64,000 nt of DNA, taken from Macrobrachium rosenbergii (Eukaryota > Arthropoda > Malacostraca > Decapoda > Palaemonidae). Positions within the stretch are counted from its first letter, which is position 1. Every line of letters begins with the position of its first letter. This document shows positions 34,476 to 44,959 of the stretch, in pieces. A program made the translations under genes and the position numbers. The notes beneath the pieces were generated by a model. It did not search any database and was not told where the DNA came from. It saw only the letters and a list, made by a program, of their open reading frames with translations. The DNA lies in assembly GCF_040412425.1 (NCBI RefSeq), contig NC_089777.1, positions 36,391,537 to 36,455,536 on the forward strand, in the 5' to 3' direction.

Positions 34476-36757
34476 CCCATTATATCCCAAGTCCTCATTT
34501 GAGGACACACATTTCAAGATTTTTTTACCTCTTTTCTCTTATCAATTTATCACATTTGAATAAATGCATGCATTATTTATTTCATCATACACCCCTTGAC
34601 ATTTTTTTATTAGTATTAAGAACTTTACAAGACTTTTATGAAAGTTGTACAAAAAATGTGCTCTTATCCTATCGTAAGTTCAAGTAATTTTTTCGAAGTT
34701 ATTATAAGTAATATATAAATTTCCCAAAGTATAGTAAATTAATCTATCAAGCATTTTAAGTATAAATTGTGAATTATAAATCAAAGGAAGTTGTTCATTA
34801 TCAACTTTGAAAATTGTGTCCTCAAATGAGGGCTGGGATGAAGCATTATTCCCGTTCAAAAGTATGCTGGACGTGAACTTACCGGCCTACCTCGTTTTTT
34901 GTCTGTTTTTTGAATCTCTGTTGTGACCACAAAGTGAGAGAATATCCATCCATGGTAAGCATTATTTTATGATTACTGAAAACTTTTCTTTAAAAAAATA
35001 ACAATATTGCTAAAAGTTGTGATGAAGTGAAACAGAGAGGACAAACATCCCAGGACAATTTGAAGAAAATGAAAGAAGATTTGGATCACCTAACACCTCT
35101 GGAATTATTTGAAACAATAATGTCCCCAGATATTTATGACCACATTGTAAACTGTTCTTTTGTCAAGTTACCACAAATTACCATCGGAGAGGCATTATTG
35201 GGCAAAAGATGAAGACTTGGTTGTCTCTATTGTAAAAAAGCAATGTCTCGGAATAAATTTGGTTTGAAGAGTGTTTGCATTTCTGTGATAATGCAGATGC
35301 AGAAAATAACAGGGGATAAAGGATTCAAAGTAAAAGCCTGATTTGAAGCTTCAGAAATCACTTATTCAACATGGAGTATTTGAGGAATGCATTAGTGTTG
35401 TTGAAATGATGGTAAAATATTATGGGCATAATTCCCTGAAGCAGTTTATCCAGGTGAAACCTATTAGGTTTGGATATAAACTTTGGGAGCTTTGTGGGAC
35501 CTCAGGTGTCTGTTATAATTTTGATCTTTACAAACAGGTACAATCCTCAACTAGATAAGAATGATGAAATAGCATTGGGTTCAAAGTTGTCTTGAAGATG
35601 CTTGAAGCTCAGCAGATCGAAAACTACTGTTTTTTTATAATTATTTTACTGGTTATGAATTATTAGTTCACCTACGAAATATTGGTTTTCAAGCGTTGGG
35701 AACACTCGGAGAAAATAGTTTGAATTGTACATTGAAATCAACAAATTAATGAAAAAAGAAACAAGAGGCTCATATGACTACAGGTTTGACACCAATGAAG
35801 TACAGATGGTAAAATGGCTAAATAACAAATGTGTAACTGTTGGTACTAATTACGACACTGTAGAACCCCTTGCAAAGGTCAGTGTTGGATTAAGACATCA
35901 AAGTCAAAAGGAAGCGTTCCTCAACCAAATGCAATTTTCAACTATAATTAATGTATGGGTGGTGTAGATCACCATGATTGTTTAGGGAAATATTCTGTTT
36001 CTATTCGAGGAAAGAAATGGTATTGGCCTTTATTCATTAGAATGATAGATATGGCAGTTGTGAACTCAAGGATCATTTATAAATTGCTGCACCAAGGACA
36101 TGGTTTCACATCTGAGTCTACTAGATTTCAAAGGGCAATTTCTGTAGCTTATCTGAAGTTGGCTACATGGAAGGCTCAGTAGGAAGACCCTGTGGTATTA
36201 CACTCACACACAAATTTTGCTGATGTTAGTTATGATGGTAAAGATCATTTTACTGAAAAGCGCAACAATCAGCAGAGGTGTATGAACAAACCATGTACAG
36301 CAAAACCAAGAACCTTTTGCTCTAAATGCAATGTGACTCTTTGTATTGAATGTTTCAGCTCTTATCATAAAAGAAAATGAGATTGTCAGGTATAACAATA
36401 AAAGAAAGTGCATTTAGTTTATGAAATTAATTTTTTTTCAGCTAGAACTTAGGTGGGAATTCATAACATTTAAGTAAGAATGACAATATGGAACTGTTTA
36501 TCTTTATCTGAAAAGATAATACTTTACTTAACAAATATAAACATAAAACCTATTGTCCCAGTGTCCTCATTTGAGGACAGCTTGAAAACATGATTTTATA
36601 CCCCTTTGTCCCAGCGTCCTCATTTGAGGACAGCGGCCTTGGTACCCTTAGAAATAGATTTTTCTTTCCACTTCATATGTTTTCTTGACCCTTAAATATA
36701 TATTATTTAGCAAAAATTCCAGAAATTAAAAAAATACAAAAGTTGGGATTTAATGGG
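34476..36757 (+). mobile_element. piggyBac element in DIRS-C
   Basis: TTAA flanks both ends (34472-34475 and 36758-36761). Terminal repeats CCCATTATATCCCA and, inverted, TGGGATTTAATGGG match at 13 of 14 positions. The 16-bp palindrome GTCCTCATTTGAGGAC occurs at 34491, 36563 and 36616, with a variant at 34818, mostly next to TCCCA. These are probably transposase-binding subterminal repeats. Total length is 2282 bp. The single transposase frame is disrupted. The element inserted after DIRS-C, since it splits the RNase H domain. Confidence 0.93.
35027..36380 (+). pseudogene. piggyBac transposase, inactivated
   Basis: The N-terminal domain reads LTPLELFETIMSPDIYDHIV. The catalytic domain has KPIRFGYKLWELCG (35457-35500), FFYNYFTGYELLVHLRNIGF with ALGTLGEN (about 35635-35715), VQMVKWLNNKCVTV, and GGVDHHDCLGKYSVSIRGKK with WYWPLFIRMIDMAVVNSRI (35955-36080). 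The C-terminus carries a cysteine-rich finger: CMNKPC, then CSKCNVTLCIECF (36280-36360). Stops or frameshifts fall near 35210, 35340, 35556, 35720 and 35960. In two places the family's catalytic Asp is replaced: LCG where LCD is expected, and YNYFT where DNxFT is expected. The Asp of GGVD is retained. Copies of this enzyme excise and insert at TTAA; this one is dead. Confidence 0.9.
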
Positions 36758-37489
36758 TTAAGCGGCTGGGGAGGGTATTCGCCAAAACAAAAAGTACAAG
36801 GAACGTGGTCTACAATGTTTCAACGGTTCCATATAAACACCTTGGAAGCTATGGCGGTATTTCTAACCTTAAAGAAAATCCGCCCCCCCAGCTGGATTCA
36901 TATCAGACTGGTGTTGGACAGCGCCGTGGTAGTTCATTGCATCAACAGGGCCGGCTCCAAATCAGGTCACGTAAACCAGGTTATGGTAGCTATTTTCTTC
37001 CTGGCGAACAAGCACAGCTGGCATCTGTCAGCCACCCACCTAGCGGGGTGCGGGCGTGGTGGGATTCCCTGTCCAGGACCACTCCGTTGGAGACGGAGTG
37101 GTCTCTGGACGGGAGAGTCATTCAATTGGATTTGCCGCCGGGTTCCGGGTCTCCAAGTGGATCTGTTCACGACGGAGAGCAACTTCAAACTTCCCTGTTA
37201 TGTGGCCCCGAACCTGGATCCTCAGGCGTATGCCACGGACGCAATGACCATAGACTGGAACAATTGGGAGAAGATTTACCTGTTTCCCCCAATAAACTTG
37301 CTGTTGAAAGTACTGCACAAACTCAGGTCATTCAAGGGTCAACTAGCCCTGGTAGCCCCTTATTGGCCGAAGAGCAATTGGTTCCCTCTTCTTCAGGAAC
37401 TCGGGTTGCGGAGTCTTCAGATTCCCAATCCCAAACTGACCCAAACAGTACAAACCAAGACTGTGTCAGCTTCCTCAAGAATTCAGAAT

Positions 37490-38430
37490 GCCCTAGTTTT
37501 ATGGACTTTATAAAGTTCGCAGCTCAAAGGGGAGCAAACATTGACCCCGTTAACACTCTGTTTTTAGAATCAGACAAGAGAGATTCTACTCTCAGACAAT
37601 ATGACTCAGCAGTCAAGAAATTGGCCTCTTTTTTGAAGACATCTGAAGCCCAAACCATGACTACTAACCTAGCAGTTACCTTCTTTAGATCATTGTTTGA
37701 AAAAGGCCTTGCCCCGGCCACTATTACCACAGCTAAGTCAGCCCTGAAGAAGGTATTCTTATATGGTTTTAAAATTGACCTTACAGATTCTTACTTTTCA
37801 TCTATTCCTAGAGCATGCGCTCGTCTGAGACCCGTATCGCGCCCACATTCTGTTACGTGGTTCCTCAATGATGTGCTTAAGTTAGCATCTGAGATTGACA
37901 ACTCTCAATGCACTTATTTGGATCTGTTAAGGAAAACTTTATTTCTGATTAGCTTGGCTTCAGGTGCCAGAATTTCAGAGCTGTCGGCTCTCTCTGGTGA
38001 TGATTTTGTTAGTTTCCTCCCGTCCGGAGAAGCCCTCCTTTCTCCTGACCATAGATTTTTAGCTAAAAATGAGGACCCTCAAGACAGGTGGTCTCCTTGG
38101 AAGGTGGTGCCCCTTCCACAGGACCAGTCCTTATGCCCAGTCTATACCTTAAAAGTCTTACCTTTTAAGAACTCCACAGTGTAAGTCGGGTCCTCTTTTT
38201 ATCAGAGAGAAAGGTGGAACTCTTTCGTTAAATGCAATAAGGCAACAAATTCTGTATTTCATTAAACAAGCTAACCCGGATTCAGTCCCTAAGGTTCATG
38301 ATATCCGTGCAGTAGCTACTTCCACTAATTATCAGAACTTACCAAATATACGCGATGGAAATCACCTCTAGTGTTTAAACGCCATTATTTAAAATCACTC
38401 GAAGCCCTGAAATTTTCTACAGTGGCTGTG
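37490..38430 (+). pseudogene. DIRS-C tyrosine recombinase, nearly intact
   Basis: One long frame runs to 38182: core-binding part DSTLRQYDSAVKKLASFLKT, ATITTAKSALKKVFLYGF and HSVTWFLNDVLKLASEID, then RKTLFLISLASGARISELSA with the catalytic Arg at 37969-37971, and LSPDHRFLAKNEDP. After a frameshift near 38170 the domain continues: GPLFIREKGGTLSLNAIRQQ, VHDIRAVATS (HxxR, His 38297) and FKRHYLKSLEALKFST (Tyr 38386-38388). The complete R-HxxR-Y set is visible. The frameshift and a further frame change near 38340 keep it from being functional as read. Confidence 0.85.
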
Positions 38431-38949
38431 GGGAGTGTCATTCCCCCACCTTAATTATCCTTTATCCTTCCCCCTCCCCCCTGCCCGCCTGCCTCATTTA
38501 CTTCTCTGCCTGCCCTTCTGGATGATCATGCCTCACTGCCTTGCTCCTCATATTGATATTATTATTGTCTTTTTATTATCTTTTGGGGACTGTACTTTGA
38601 CATGCTGTAATTTTGGATTGTCTTAGGGGTACTGGGCTGTTTTTATTTTGCTCCATGTACCCCATAAATTTTCTCGTGTTGTAGATGTCTCTCTTATGTT
38701 TAGTTATAAGTTCATATTTACTCCTTATAATCTTAAGTATTTTTGAATGTATTTTGCCTGCCATATTGTTTGGTGTATTGACTTTGTATTCTACTTTTAA
38801 GGTCGTATTACTGTATTTTCATGTTGATATTCATTTTTTCATGTGGAGAGATATTCTCATTAAATCCGTTTCCATAGCTTGTGTTGTTCTTCAGATCACC
38901 TTATGTTTCCTTGTAGTTTGCAGTCTTGGCATGATTCTCTATCACTATT

Positions 38950-39438
38950 TCACCGGCTGACACAGGGCTGGACTCAGAAAAGGGATTTTGACAAAGGAAA
39001 AATCTATTTCTGAGGAAGGCCCCGTGTCATCCGGTGACCCTCCCAGAAGTGGCTTCCGCTCCCCCCCTACTTGCACATGCCAAGCCTGGTGGTGGTGCTA
39101 GTCTGAAATGATGTAGGTGGCGCTGGTGTCGCCGGCCTGGCGGACGCCTGTGCGTGGGGGCTGTAACGGCTCACCGCTCTCTTCGAGGAGTTTTGACATG
39201 GGGATATCTATCGAGTGTAACTCTGTGGTTGTGATCCTTTCACTCACCCTTGGTTATACCGATGTCTTCCTTAGGGAAGACGCTCGATCTGGGGGTAGTA
39301 ACCTCAGCATTCCTGAAAGCTCTTTTTCTCTGGTATATCTAGTATTTTATACCTAGAAATTCGTGTTAGTATGGAATTTCACTGGGTGACACGGGGCCTT
39401 CCTCAGAAATAGATTTTTCCTTTGTCAAAATCCCTTTT
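38950..39438. repeat. Internal complementary region and right terminal repeat of DIRS-C
   Basis: GGCTGACACAGGGCTGGACT at about 38955 is the complement of the left tip. GACAAAGGAAAAATCTATTT (38986) and AAATAGATTTTTCCTTTGTC (39408) form a foldback, and between them the complement of the left terminal repeat runs 39100-39408. The layout is the same as in DIRS-B. Confidence 0.88.
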
Positions 39439-39860
39439 ATATTGAGTTTCTCATAATAAAAACCCTCCAAATATTGACCATTCTGCTGTTTTGGATGCAT
39501 ATTTCTTCCGATCGTCGTCGGACTGGCTTGAAAAACAAAATCCGAAATACCATCGAAAATCGTACTGGTTTAGAAAACCTTACTTTTATTCCTTTGGGTG
39601 TCTTGAAAACAATGAATCCTGCATTTATATTGAGTTTCTCATAATAAAAACCTTCCAAATATTGACCATTCTGCTGTTTTGGATGCATATTTCTTCCGAT
39701 CGTCGTCGGACTGGCGTCGTCTGAAATACCGTCGAAAATCGTAAAAAACCTTACTTTTATTCCTTTGGGTGCCTTGAAAACAATTTATCCTGCATTTACA
39801 TTGGGTTTTTCAACAGAAACCCCTCCAAAATTGACCATTCTGCCATTGTGGAACCATATA
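39439..39860. repeat. Tandem units of about 180 bp, right half
   Basis: It starts ATATTGAGTTTCTCATAATA, exactly continuing the unit cut at 28899. Units repeat TTGACCATTCTGCTGTTTTG at about 39474 and 39660 and a diverged version at 39822. Confidence 0.82.
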
Positions 39861-40007
39861 TCTTCCATCGGACGGGCGTTGTCACCGTCGTAAACCTGGA
39901 ACATGCGTTGTAACCCAGGAAATAATTTTTTTATGAATATATTTGAAAAGCGTCGTAAACTCAGAACGTTGTAAGCCGAGAATGTCGTAAACCGGGGACT
40001 GACTGTA

Positions 40008-41720
40008 CTCATCCTGCCGACGCTCTTAGACCTAGGTCCCTGTCAAACTCCCCTAAACCTGGGAGGAGGCAAACCGAACGTCCAAGGGAGGTTGGTGGGG
40101 TTTGCCCACGGGTAGTTGCTCCCTACACCAAACCTGTTGACAGTTCCCAGGACTCGCCGGATGACCATTGGAAAGGCGTCCGAGTGGATGTGCATGCTTT
40201 ATCGTTGAGTGGTTCTGATTCCAGCGTAGATAGGAGTCACAGTCGGCACTTTTCCGACATTTCCAGACCATTGAAAAGATCGGCAGCTCCTCAACACATT
40301 CCTCTGATCCCTTGTAAGCGTTACAGAGATCTGGTTCAGAGTCCTGAACCTTCTTGTAGCTTCTGGGACCAAGAAGATGCCCGATGTCTCCCAAGTTGTT
40401 TATAACACAATGTTCATCTAAGAAGAGCTCTGATTGGGCAGTGTCAGCCAAGCGCCCGGTAGGGGTGCATTCAGTGATGGCGGAGCGCACAGTGAGGGTA
40501 GACAGCATTGCGGTTGGTCGCTGATCTGGCGCCAGGCATTCGGATGGCGTCAAGGTGGCCAGTTGTTGATACTACCGTGTGTTTCGAATGTTTGATAGCA
40601 GTCGCACTCCCAATGACGTACATTGTGGCAGTGGACTTTGAGCACCCGAGTCGAGGTGAGTGTGCTGTCTGAGCTGAGCGTTCCCACCATCGTTTGGTGC
40701 CCGATCATCATACGTCTCCTGTGAAGTCTCGCTGGACACTGTTGCCACACTTGCCCACCTCATTTGGCGCCACATCCTGACAAGCATTTAACATCTCATA
40801 CTCCACTGCTCCTGATCGTCCAATGCAGCCAGTTTCAACTAGTGTCAGCGTTCCGGTTGCGCAAGACTCCTCTCTGGAACTGATTCATCGTTGTCTTGAT
40901 AAATTTTGAACCTTTTAAAGAAGCCTTCGACTACACTGCAAGAACAAAAGGACTTAGCCTCTACTTCGATCTCGTCCGCAGAAGAAGATGTAGAGAAGGA
41001 TCAACCAATGTTGGCTTTCGCCTCCTTATTGAACTTCTTTCTCTTCAGCTATCCAACTTTCTTCTTCCTTTCGGCCCCTTCGTCTCCGGGCTCAGCATTT
41101 ATAATGTGACAACCCACAGGCTCATCTAACCTGCCGAAGATGATTCTTTCCTGTTCCTCGAAGAAAGATTGGTCTCATATTGGGGATTGGTTGGCCGATA
41201 AGAGCGACCTTGGCAAGGCCACCTTCTGCACCCCTCTTTCTCATTTGAAGAAAAGGAGATATCTCTCTTATGTCACCGTGGAAGCTCCATCCTTGGAAGT
41301 TTCTGCCTCCTCCCAAGGGGACTTTTCCGGCTTGATTGGTTCAACTTGATGTTCAGCGTTCATTTCGGCCAAGATAGGCTTTTCATCAGTGGAGTGGGCC
41401 ATTTAGTGAAAGACTTATTCAAAGTCTTTGAAATATTCAGTTTCCTTGATTGGACAGTTGGAGCTTTGACAAAGAAGATTGAAGGTTGCACAGCACTAAT
41501 AGACAATTTTACTGCAGACTGGCTAGGAGTTTTATCTTGTGCAGACAAGGCAGTTCGTGATGAAGAAGAGGGAGCTGGTGTGTTCGTTTGTCACCAGAGG
41601 GGTCACTCCTTCTCAGAAATCGTCTCTGTTCTTCGCCCTGTTGGACAAAGATAGTCTGTTTCCCAGGGCTATTGTGGAGCGTGTAGTCTCGGAGCTTCAG
41701 AAGAAGTCTACCCAGGACTA
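40008..41720 (+). pseudogene. DIRS-D gag, 3' part
   Basis: It continues gag directly after the TA element: RPRSLSNSPKPGRRQT, comparable with RQRSLSHSPKPGRRHT in copy A. Conserved later segments are STTLQEQKDLASTSISSAEE, CSSKKDWSHIGDWLADKSD, LSYVTVEAPSLEVSASSQGD, FKVFEIFSFLDWTVGALTKK and LGVLSCADKAVRDEEE (41520-41570). Frame changes occur at about 41345 and 41560. Confidence 0.68.
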
Positions 41721-41839
41721 GCTAACGCAGTCCACTAAACGCCAAAAGCAGTTGATTCGGACACCTGCGCACCCGTTGATGTAAGAGTGGCCTCTCCTTT
41801 GCAGCAGCGGCCATTTTCTGGTGGCAGAGCAGATATCAG

Positions 41840-43660
41840 TCCCGACCATGTACCAAGCCCATGCGGTGCTCACAGTCATCAAGTCATCTACCAGACCCTC
41901 TTCTAGCAAGTGAGGATCCGGTCCTCCGTGTGCCGGTGATAGCAAGACTTCTCCATTTTTGGAGGAAATGGGAAGTCAAGAGTGTGGAACCATGGATGAT
42001 AGAAGTTTTGAGAGAGGGGTACTCAATCCCATTCAACACAGAGCCCCCATTGGCGTCGGTGCCCATCAACTTGACAGCCTACTCCGTAGACTCACAGAAG
42101 TTTTTGGTGAAAGACGTGAACTCGAAGGGGTTTCACAACCACCTTGTCATCGTACCCAAGTCATCGGGAGGGTGGAGACCTGTCCTATACTTGAGTGCTC
42201 TGTTTTTTCATAAAGACCACAAAATTCAGAATGGAAACCAATCAGTCAGTGCTGTCCTCCATCCATCAAGGAGATTGGATGGTTACAGTAGACATGTAGG
42301 ACTCATACTTACACATTCTAGTCTACCCAGAATCCAGAAAGTACTTGAGATTCGTGTTCCAGGGCAGGATCTACCAGTGTCGAGCCCAGTGTTTCGGTCT
42401 TTCAACAGCCCCACAGGTCTTCACCAGGGTTCTCGCCCAGTAGCAAAGTGACTACATTCAATAGGCATCAATATATGCCTGTATCTCGACGACTGGCTAA
42501 TACGCTTCACGTCAAGAAACCGTTGCACGGAGGACTTACAGAAGACCGTCTCCCTTGTCCAGGATCTGGGCCTTCTGATCACCTTTTCCAAGTCACAACT
42601 AGTCCCGACTCAGTCAATCGTCTGTTTAGGGATGATGATCGAGTCTCATAGTTTTTGGGCTTTTCCGTGACAGAAGAATTCTTTCCTGCCTGCAGACGAT
42701 TCAGAAATTTCTCGTTCTTCCTTCCTGTTGAGACAAAGAGTGGATGAGCCTCTTGGGTACTCTTTCTTCCATAGCGAAATTTGTGCCATTAGGGAGACTG
42801 CACTCCTAAAGGCCAGCTGGCGCAGGAAAACGTCTCCGGACTCATTTGTCTTCCCCATTACTCCCGAAATCAAGGAGGACCTTCAGTGGTGGCTGGGAGA
42901 AGAGAGATTCCTGGTAGGGAAGTCTTTATTCCCTCTGAACCCAAGCCTAACCTTGCTCTCAGATGCATCAGACCTAGGATGGGGAGCTCATATATAGGAC
43001 TTGGAAGTTGCAGGGACCTGGTCACAAGAAGAAAGATAGCTCCACATCAATGTAAAGGAGCTGAAAGCGATATACCTGGGTCCTCAGCATTTTGCTTCGG
43101 TGACACACAACAAAATAATTGCAGTCCACTTGGACAACATGACAGCGCTGGCCTACATAAGGAACCAGGGAGGCACGCACTCTTTCTCTTTCTGCAGGGC
43201 GACCAGAGATCATCTCATCTGGGCCCAGAACAACTGTACTCGGATCGTCACCTGCATCATTCAGGGCAAGATGAACGTTTTGGCAGATGAGTTGAGTTGC
43301 CACAAACAGGTCCTACCGATGGAGTAGATGCTGAGTCCACAGATGTGCACCGACCTGTAGAAACGGTGGGGGAAGCTGTCGGTAGACACATTTGCGACGT
43401 CGAAGAACCATTGTTTTCCCCTGTATTGCTTGCCAGTTCCAGACCTTCTGGCTTAGGCAACAGATGCTGTGCTCCAGGACTGGTCCGACCTGGACATGTA
43501 TGCCTTTCATCCATTCATATGGTGAGGGAAGTCATCAACAAGTTTCAAACTCACAGCAACTCATCGATGACACTAGTGGCCCCATTTTGGCCACAGAGGG
43601 AATGGTTCTCAGACCTTCTAGACCTCTTAGTGGACTTCCCAAGACTTCTCCCACAGCATT
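41840..43660 (+). pseudogene. DIRS-D reverse transcriptase / RNase H, broken
   Basis: RT: SKGFHNHLVIVPKSSGGWRP, VLYLSALFF, and the catalytic LYLDDWLIR at 42479-42502 with both Asp. RNase H: LTLLSDASDLGWGAHI (42950-42997) then a stop, HINVKELKAIYLG, VHLDNMTALAYIRNQGGTHS (43129-43190), NVLADELSCHKQVLP. The linker VDTFATSKNHCFPLYCLPVP precedes the YR. At least five frame changes or stops. Confidence 0.75.
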
Positions 43661-43719
43661 GAAGTCTTCTCAAACAACCTCATTTCCTCCATTATCATCA
43701 GGGTTTGTCCACTCTCGCT

Positions 43720-44680
43720 CTGACAGGCTTCAGACTGTCAGGAAGCTTGTCAGAGCGAAAGGATTTTCAAAGGCAGCTCTGAAGGCTATTGCCAACTGTA
43801 GACGACAATCTTCATCCAACATCTGCCAGACTGAGTAGTCATTGTTTCGAGACTGGTGTCGAAGACACAGTATCTCATCTTCTGAGACCACTTTAGCTCA
43901 AATAACTGATTTTTTGATATTCCTGAAGTCTTTTCAGGGACTAGCAGCTTTGACTATTAAAGGCTATAGATCCATGCTCAATTCTGACTTTAGGCACAGA
44001 GGTTTGGATCTTGCAACAAGTCAGGATCTTAGTGACTTGATTAAATCTTTCGATACTTCAAAGGAACACAGACCGCCTTCTATCACTTGGAACCTAGACG
44101 TCGTGCTTCGTTGGCTCTCAGGGCCTCCCCTCTTCACACTTCTTCCTTGAGAGACGTAACGAGTAAGACTCTCTTTTTGGTTGCTCTAGCAACAGCCAAA
44201 AGAGTTAGTGAATTACAGGCCTTGGACAAGCAGGTCAGCTTTTCACAAGGTGATGCGGTCTGCATGTTTACCCTTGGGTTTCGTGGGAAGACCGAAACCA
44301 CAGCCAATCCTTGGCCCCATTTGTTCTCTATCAAGAACCTTACAGATATCCTGGGACCTACAGACCAGGAGAGAATTTTTCTGGTCAGAGCCTTAAAATG
44401 TTACCTGGAGAGAACTAAGAGCATCACAGGTTCCTCTCGCAACCTGTGGTTTTCCATAAAGAACCCATCATGTTCTGTGTCCAAGAATGCTTTATCCTTC
44501 TCTCTTAGAGAAGTGATCTCTGAATCCCACAGGGGAATTCAGGAAGAGGCCTTACTTTTGTTAAAGTTAAAGCTCATGAAGTCCGGGCAGTCACCACTTC
44601 ACTTGCTTTTAAATGCAAGTTGTTCAACCCCTGTTCAGTTTGGGAAGAAGTTCAGACTTTCAAGAAATTATAACTCCATT
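43720..44680 (+). pseudogene. DIRS-D tyrosine recombinase, 3' truncated
   Basis: RKLVRAKGFSKAALKAIANC, LFRDWCRRHSISSSETTLAQ, LTIKGYRSMLNSDFRHRGLD, SITWNLDVVLRWLSGPPL, then LVALATAKRVSELQALDKQV with the catalytic Arg at 44201-44203, NPWPHLFSIKNLTDILG and AHEVRAVTT (His at 44575). Homology stops near 44690, before the position of the catalytic Tyr, so the 3' end of the element is missing. There is a stop after CQTE (43835) and a frame change near 44150. Confidence 0.78.
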
Positions 44681-44690
44681 TAGATGAATT

Positions 44691-44959
44691 ATTATGTCTA
44701 TTTAGGATCATTACAACAAAACCATTGATCTTGAGAGCTTTTCACTTCATTAATTTTATTAACTGTATATTTATGTTCTTGTCTTGCTGAAATGTATGGT
44801 GTTTTGATTTCTAATTTTTTTATTCTTTTGTATGCCATATATAATAATTTTAGAGTAAATTGGTCTGCTCTTGTTTACTTTTCAAAATTTATTTTATTTA
44901 GTCAGTTTTCATGGAATGCTGGCATTTCAGGATTGTTTGATGGATCACTTCATAGTTTT
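44691..44959. other. AT-rich junction sequence
   Basis: No gene is seen between the truncated DIRS-D and the next DIRS fragment. Confidence 0.5.

Larger units (their letters stand above)
33440..37470 (+). pseudogene. DIRS-C reverse transcriptase / RNase H, split by piggyBac
   Basis: RT reads YVAELLNKRAIKKV, FTVPKKDSGQQRVILDLSRL and SIDLSDAYYHVPVARSFSPF, then LGKQAYSFRVMPF. The catalytic box, normally YLDDW, reads CLGDW at 33967-33981, so the Tyr and the first Asp are both lost through A-to-G changes. Frame shifts occur near 33885-33960. LESLGFQLNREKSRLTRSPG and LGSLQFASVTDLLLKAKLKD follow. The piggyBac (34476-36757) interrupts the first strand of RNase H just after the catalytic-Asp region; the remainder resumes SGWGGYSPKQKVQGTWS, NTLEAMAVFLTLKKI, VLDSAVVVHCINRAGSKSG, then VDLFTTESNFKLPCYVAPNL. 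Non-functional. Confidence 0.8.
28900..39438 (+). mobile_element. DIRS-like retrotransposon, copy C (distinct lineage)
   Basis: It is 10.5 kb, of which about 2.3 kb is an inserted piggyBac. The left terminal repeat 28900-29210 is inverted at about 39105-39420, and an internal complementary region lies at about 38950-38990 (CACAGGGCTGGACTCAGAAA matches the left tip inverted). The order is leader, gag (31110-33396), RT/RNase H (33440-37190), YR (37490-38430) and foldback end. Protein motifs differ from A/B/D: RT has IDLSDAYYHVP, and YR has SGARISELSAL and VHDIRAVAT. The insertion point can be read exactly because the target is a tandem repeat whose intact units show GCATTTATATTG; no target bases were duplicated, as expected for YR integration. 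Confidence 0.88.
26781..40005. mobile_element. Tigger-like TA element, split by DIRS-C
   Basis: Left tip CAGGCAGTCCCCGGTTTACG after TA (26779-26780); right tip is the complement, CGTAAACCGGGGACTGACTG, before TA (40006-40007). Removing DIRS-C (28900-39438) leaves an element of about 2.7 kb. The flanks rejoin DIRS-D gag homology. I find no transposase ORF. It contains (GA)n runs (26994-27009, 27200-27216, 27547-27569), a CA run (27410-27440), a CCAAT-box cluster and tandem units of about 180 bp on both sides of the insertion. Terminal repeats starting CAG with TA targets suggest pogo/Tigger affiliation; the lack of coding makes this an inference. Confidence 0.75.
25243..44690 (+). mobile_element. 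DIRS-like retrotransposon, copy D (outermost host of the nest)
   Basis: The left tip (AGTTACTTACCAAGTAATTA near 25248) is the reverse complement of the terminal motif of copy A at about 7565-7600. The body is gag (25918-26780 and 40008-41720), RT/RNase H (41840-43660) and YR (43720-44680). Insertions split it: MITEs at 25280-25636 and 26163-26515, and a 13.2-kb block at 26781-40005. When the block is skipped, gag homology to copy A continues directly across it. The 3' end is truncated at about 44690, before the catalytic Tyr and the foldback terminus. Without insertions the copy is about 5.5 kb. Confidence 0.85.

Noticed and set aside
35955..36182. Domesticated piggyBac-derived host gene
   Set aside because: The transposase is broken by several frameshifts, two catalytic Asp are replaced, and TTAA-flanked ends are intact; this is an ordinary dead transposon.
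1481..44690. LTR retrotransposon or retrovirus-like origin of the pol genes
   Set aside because: No long direct terminal repeats, no protease and no DDE integrase are found. Instead a tyrosine recombinase and inverted or foldback ends are present.
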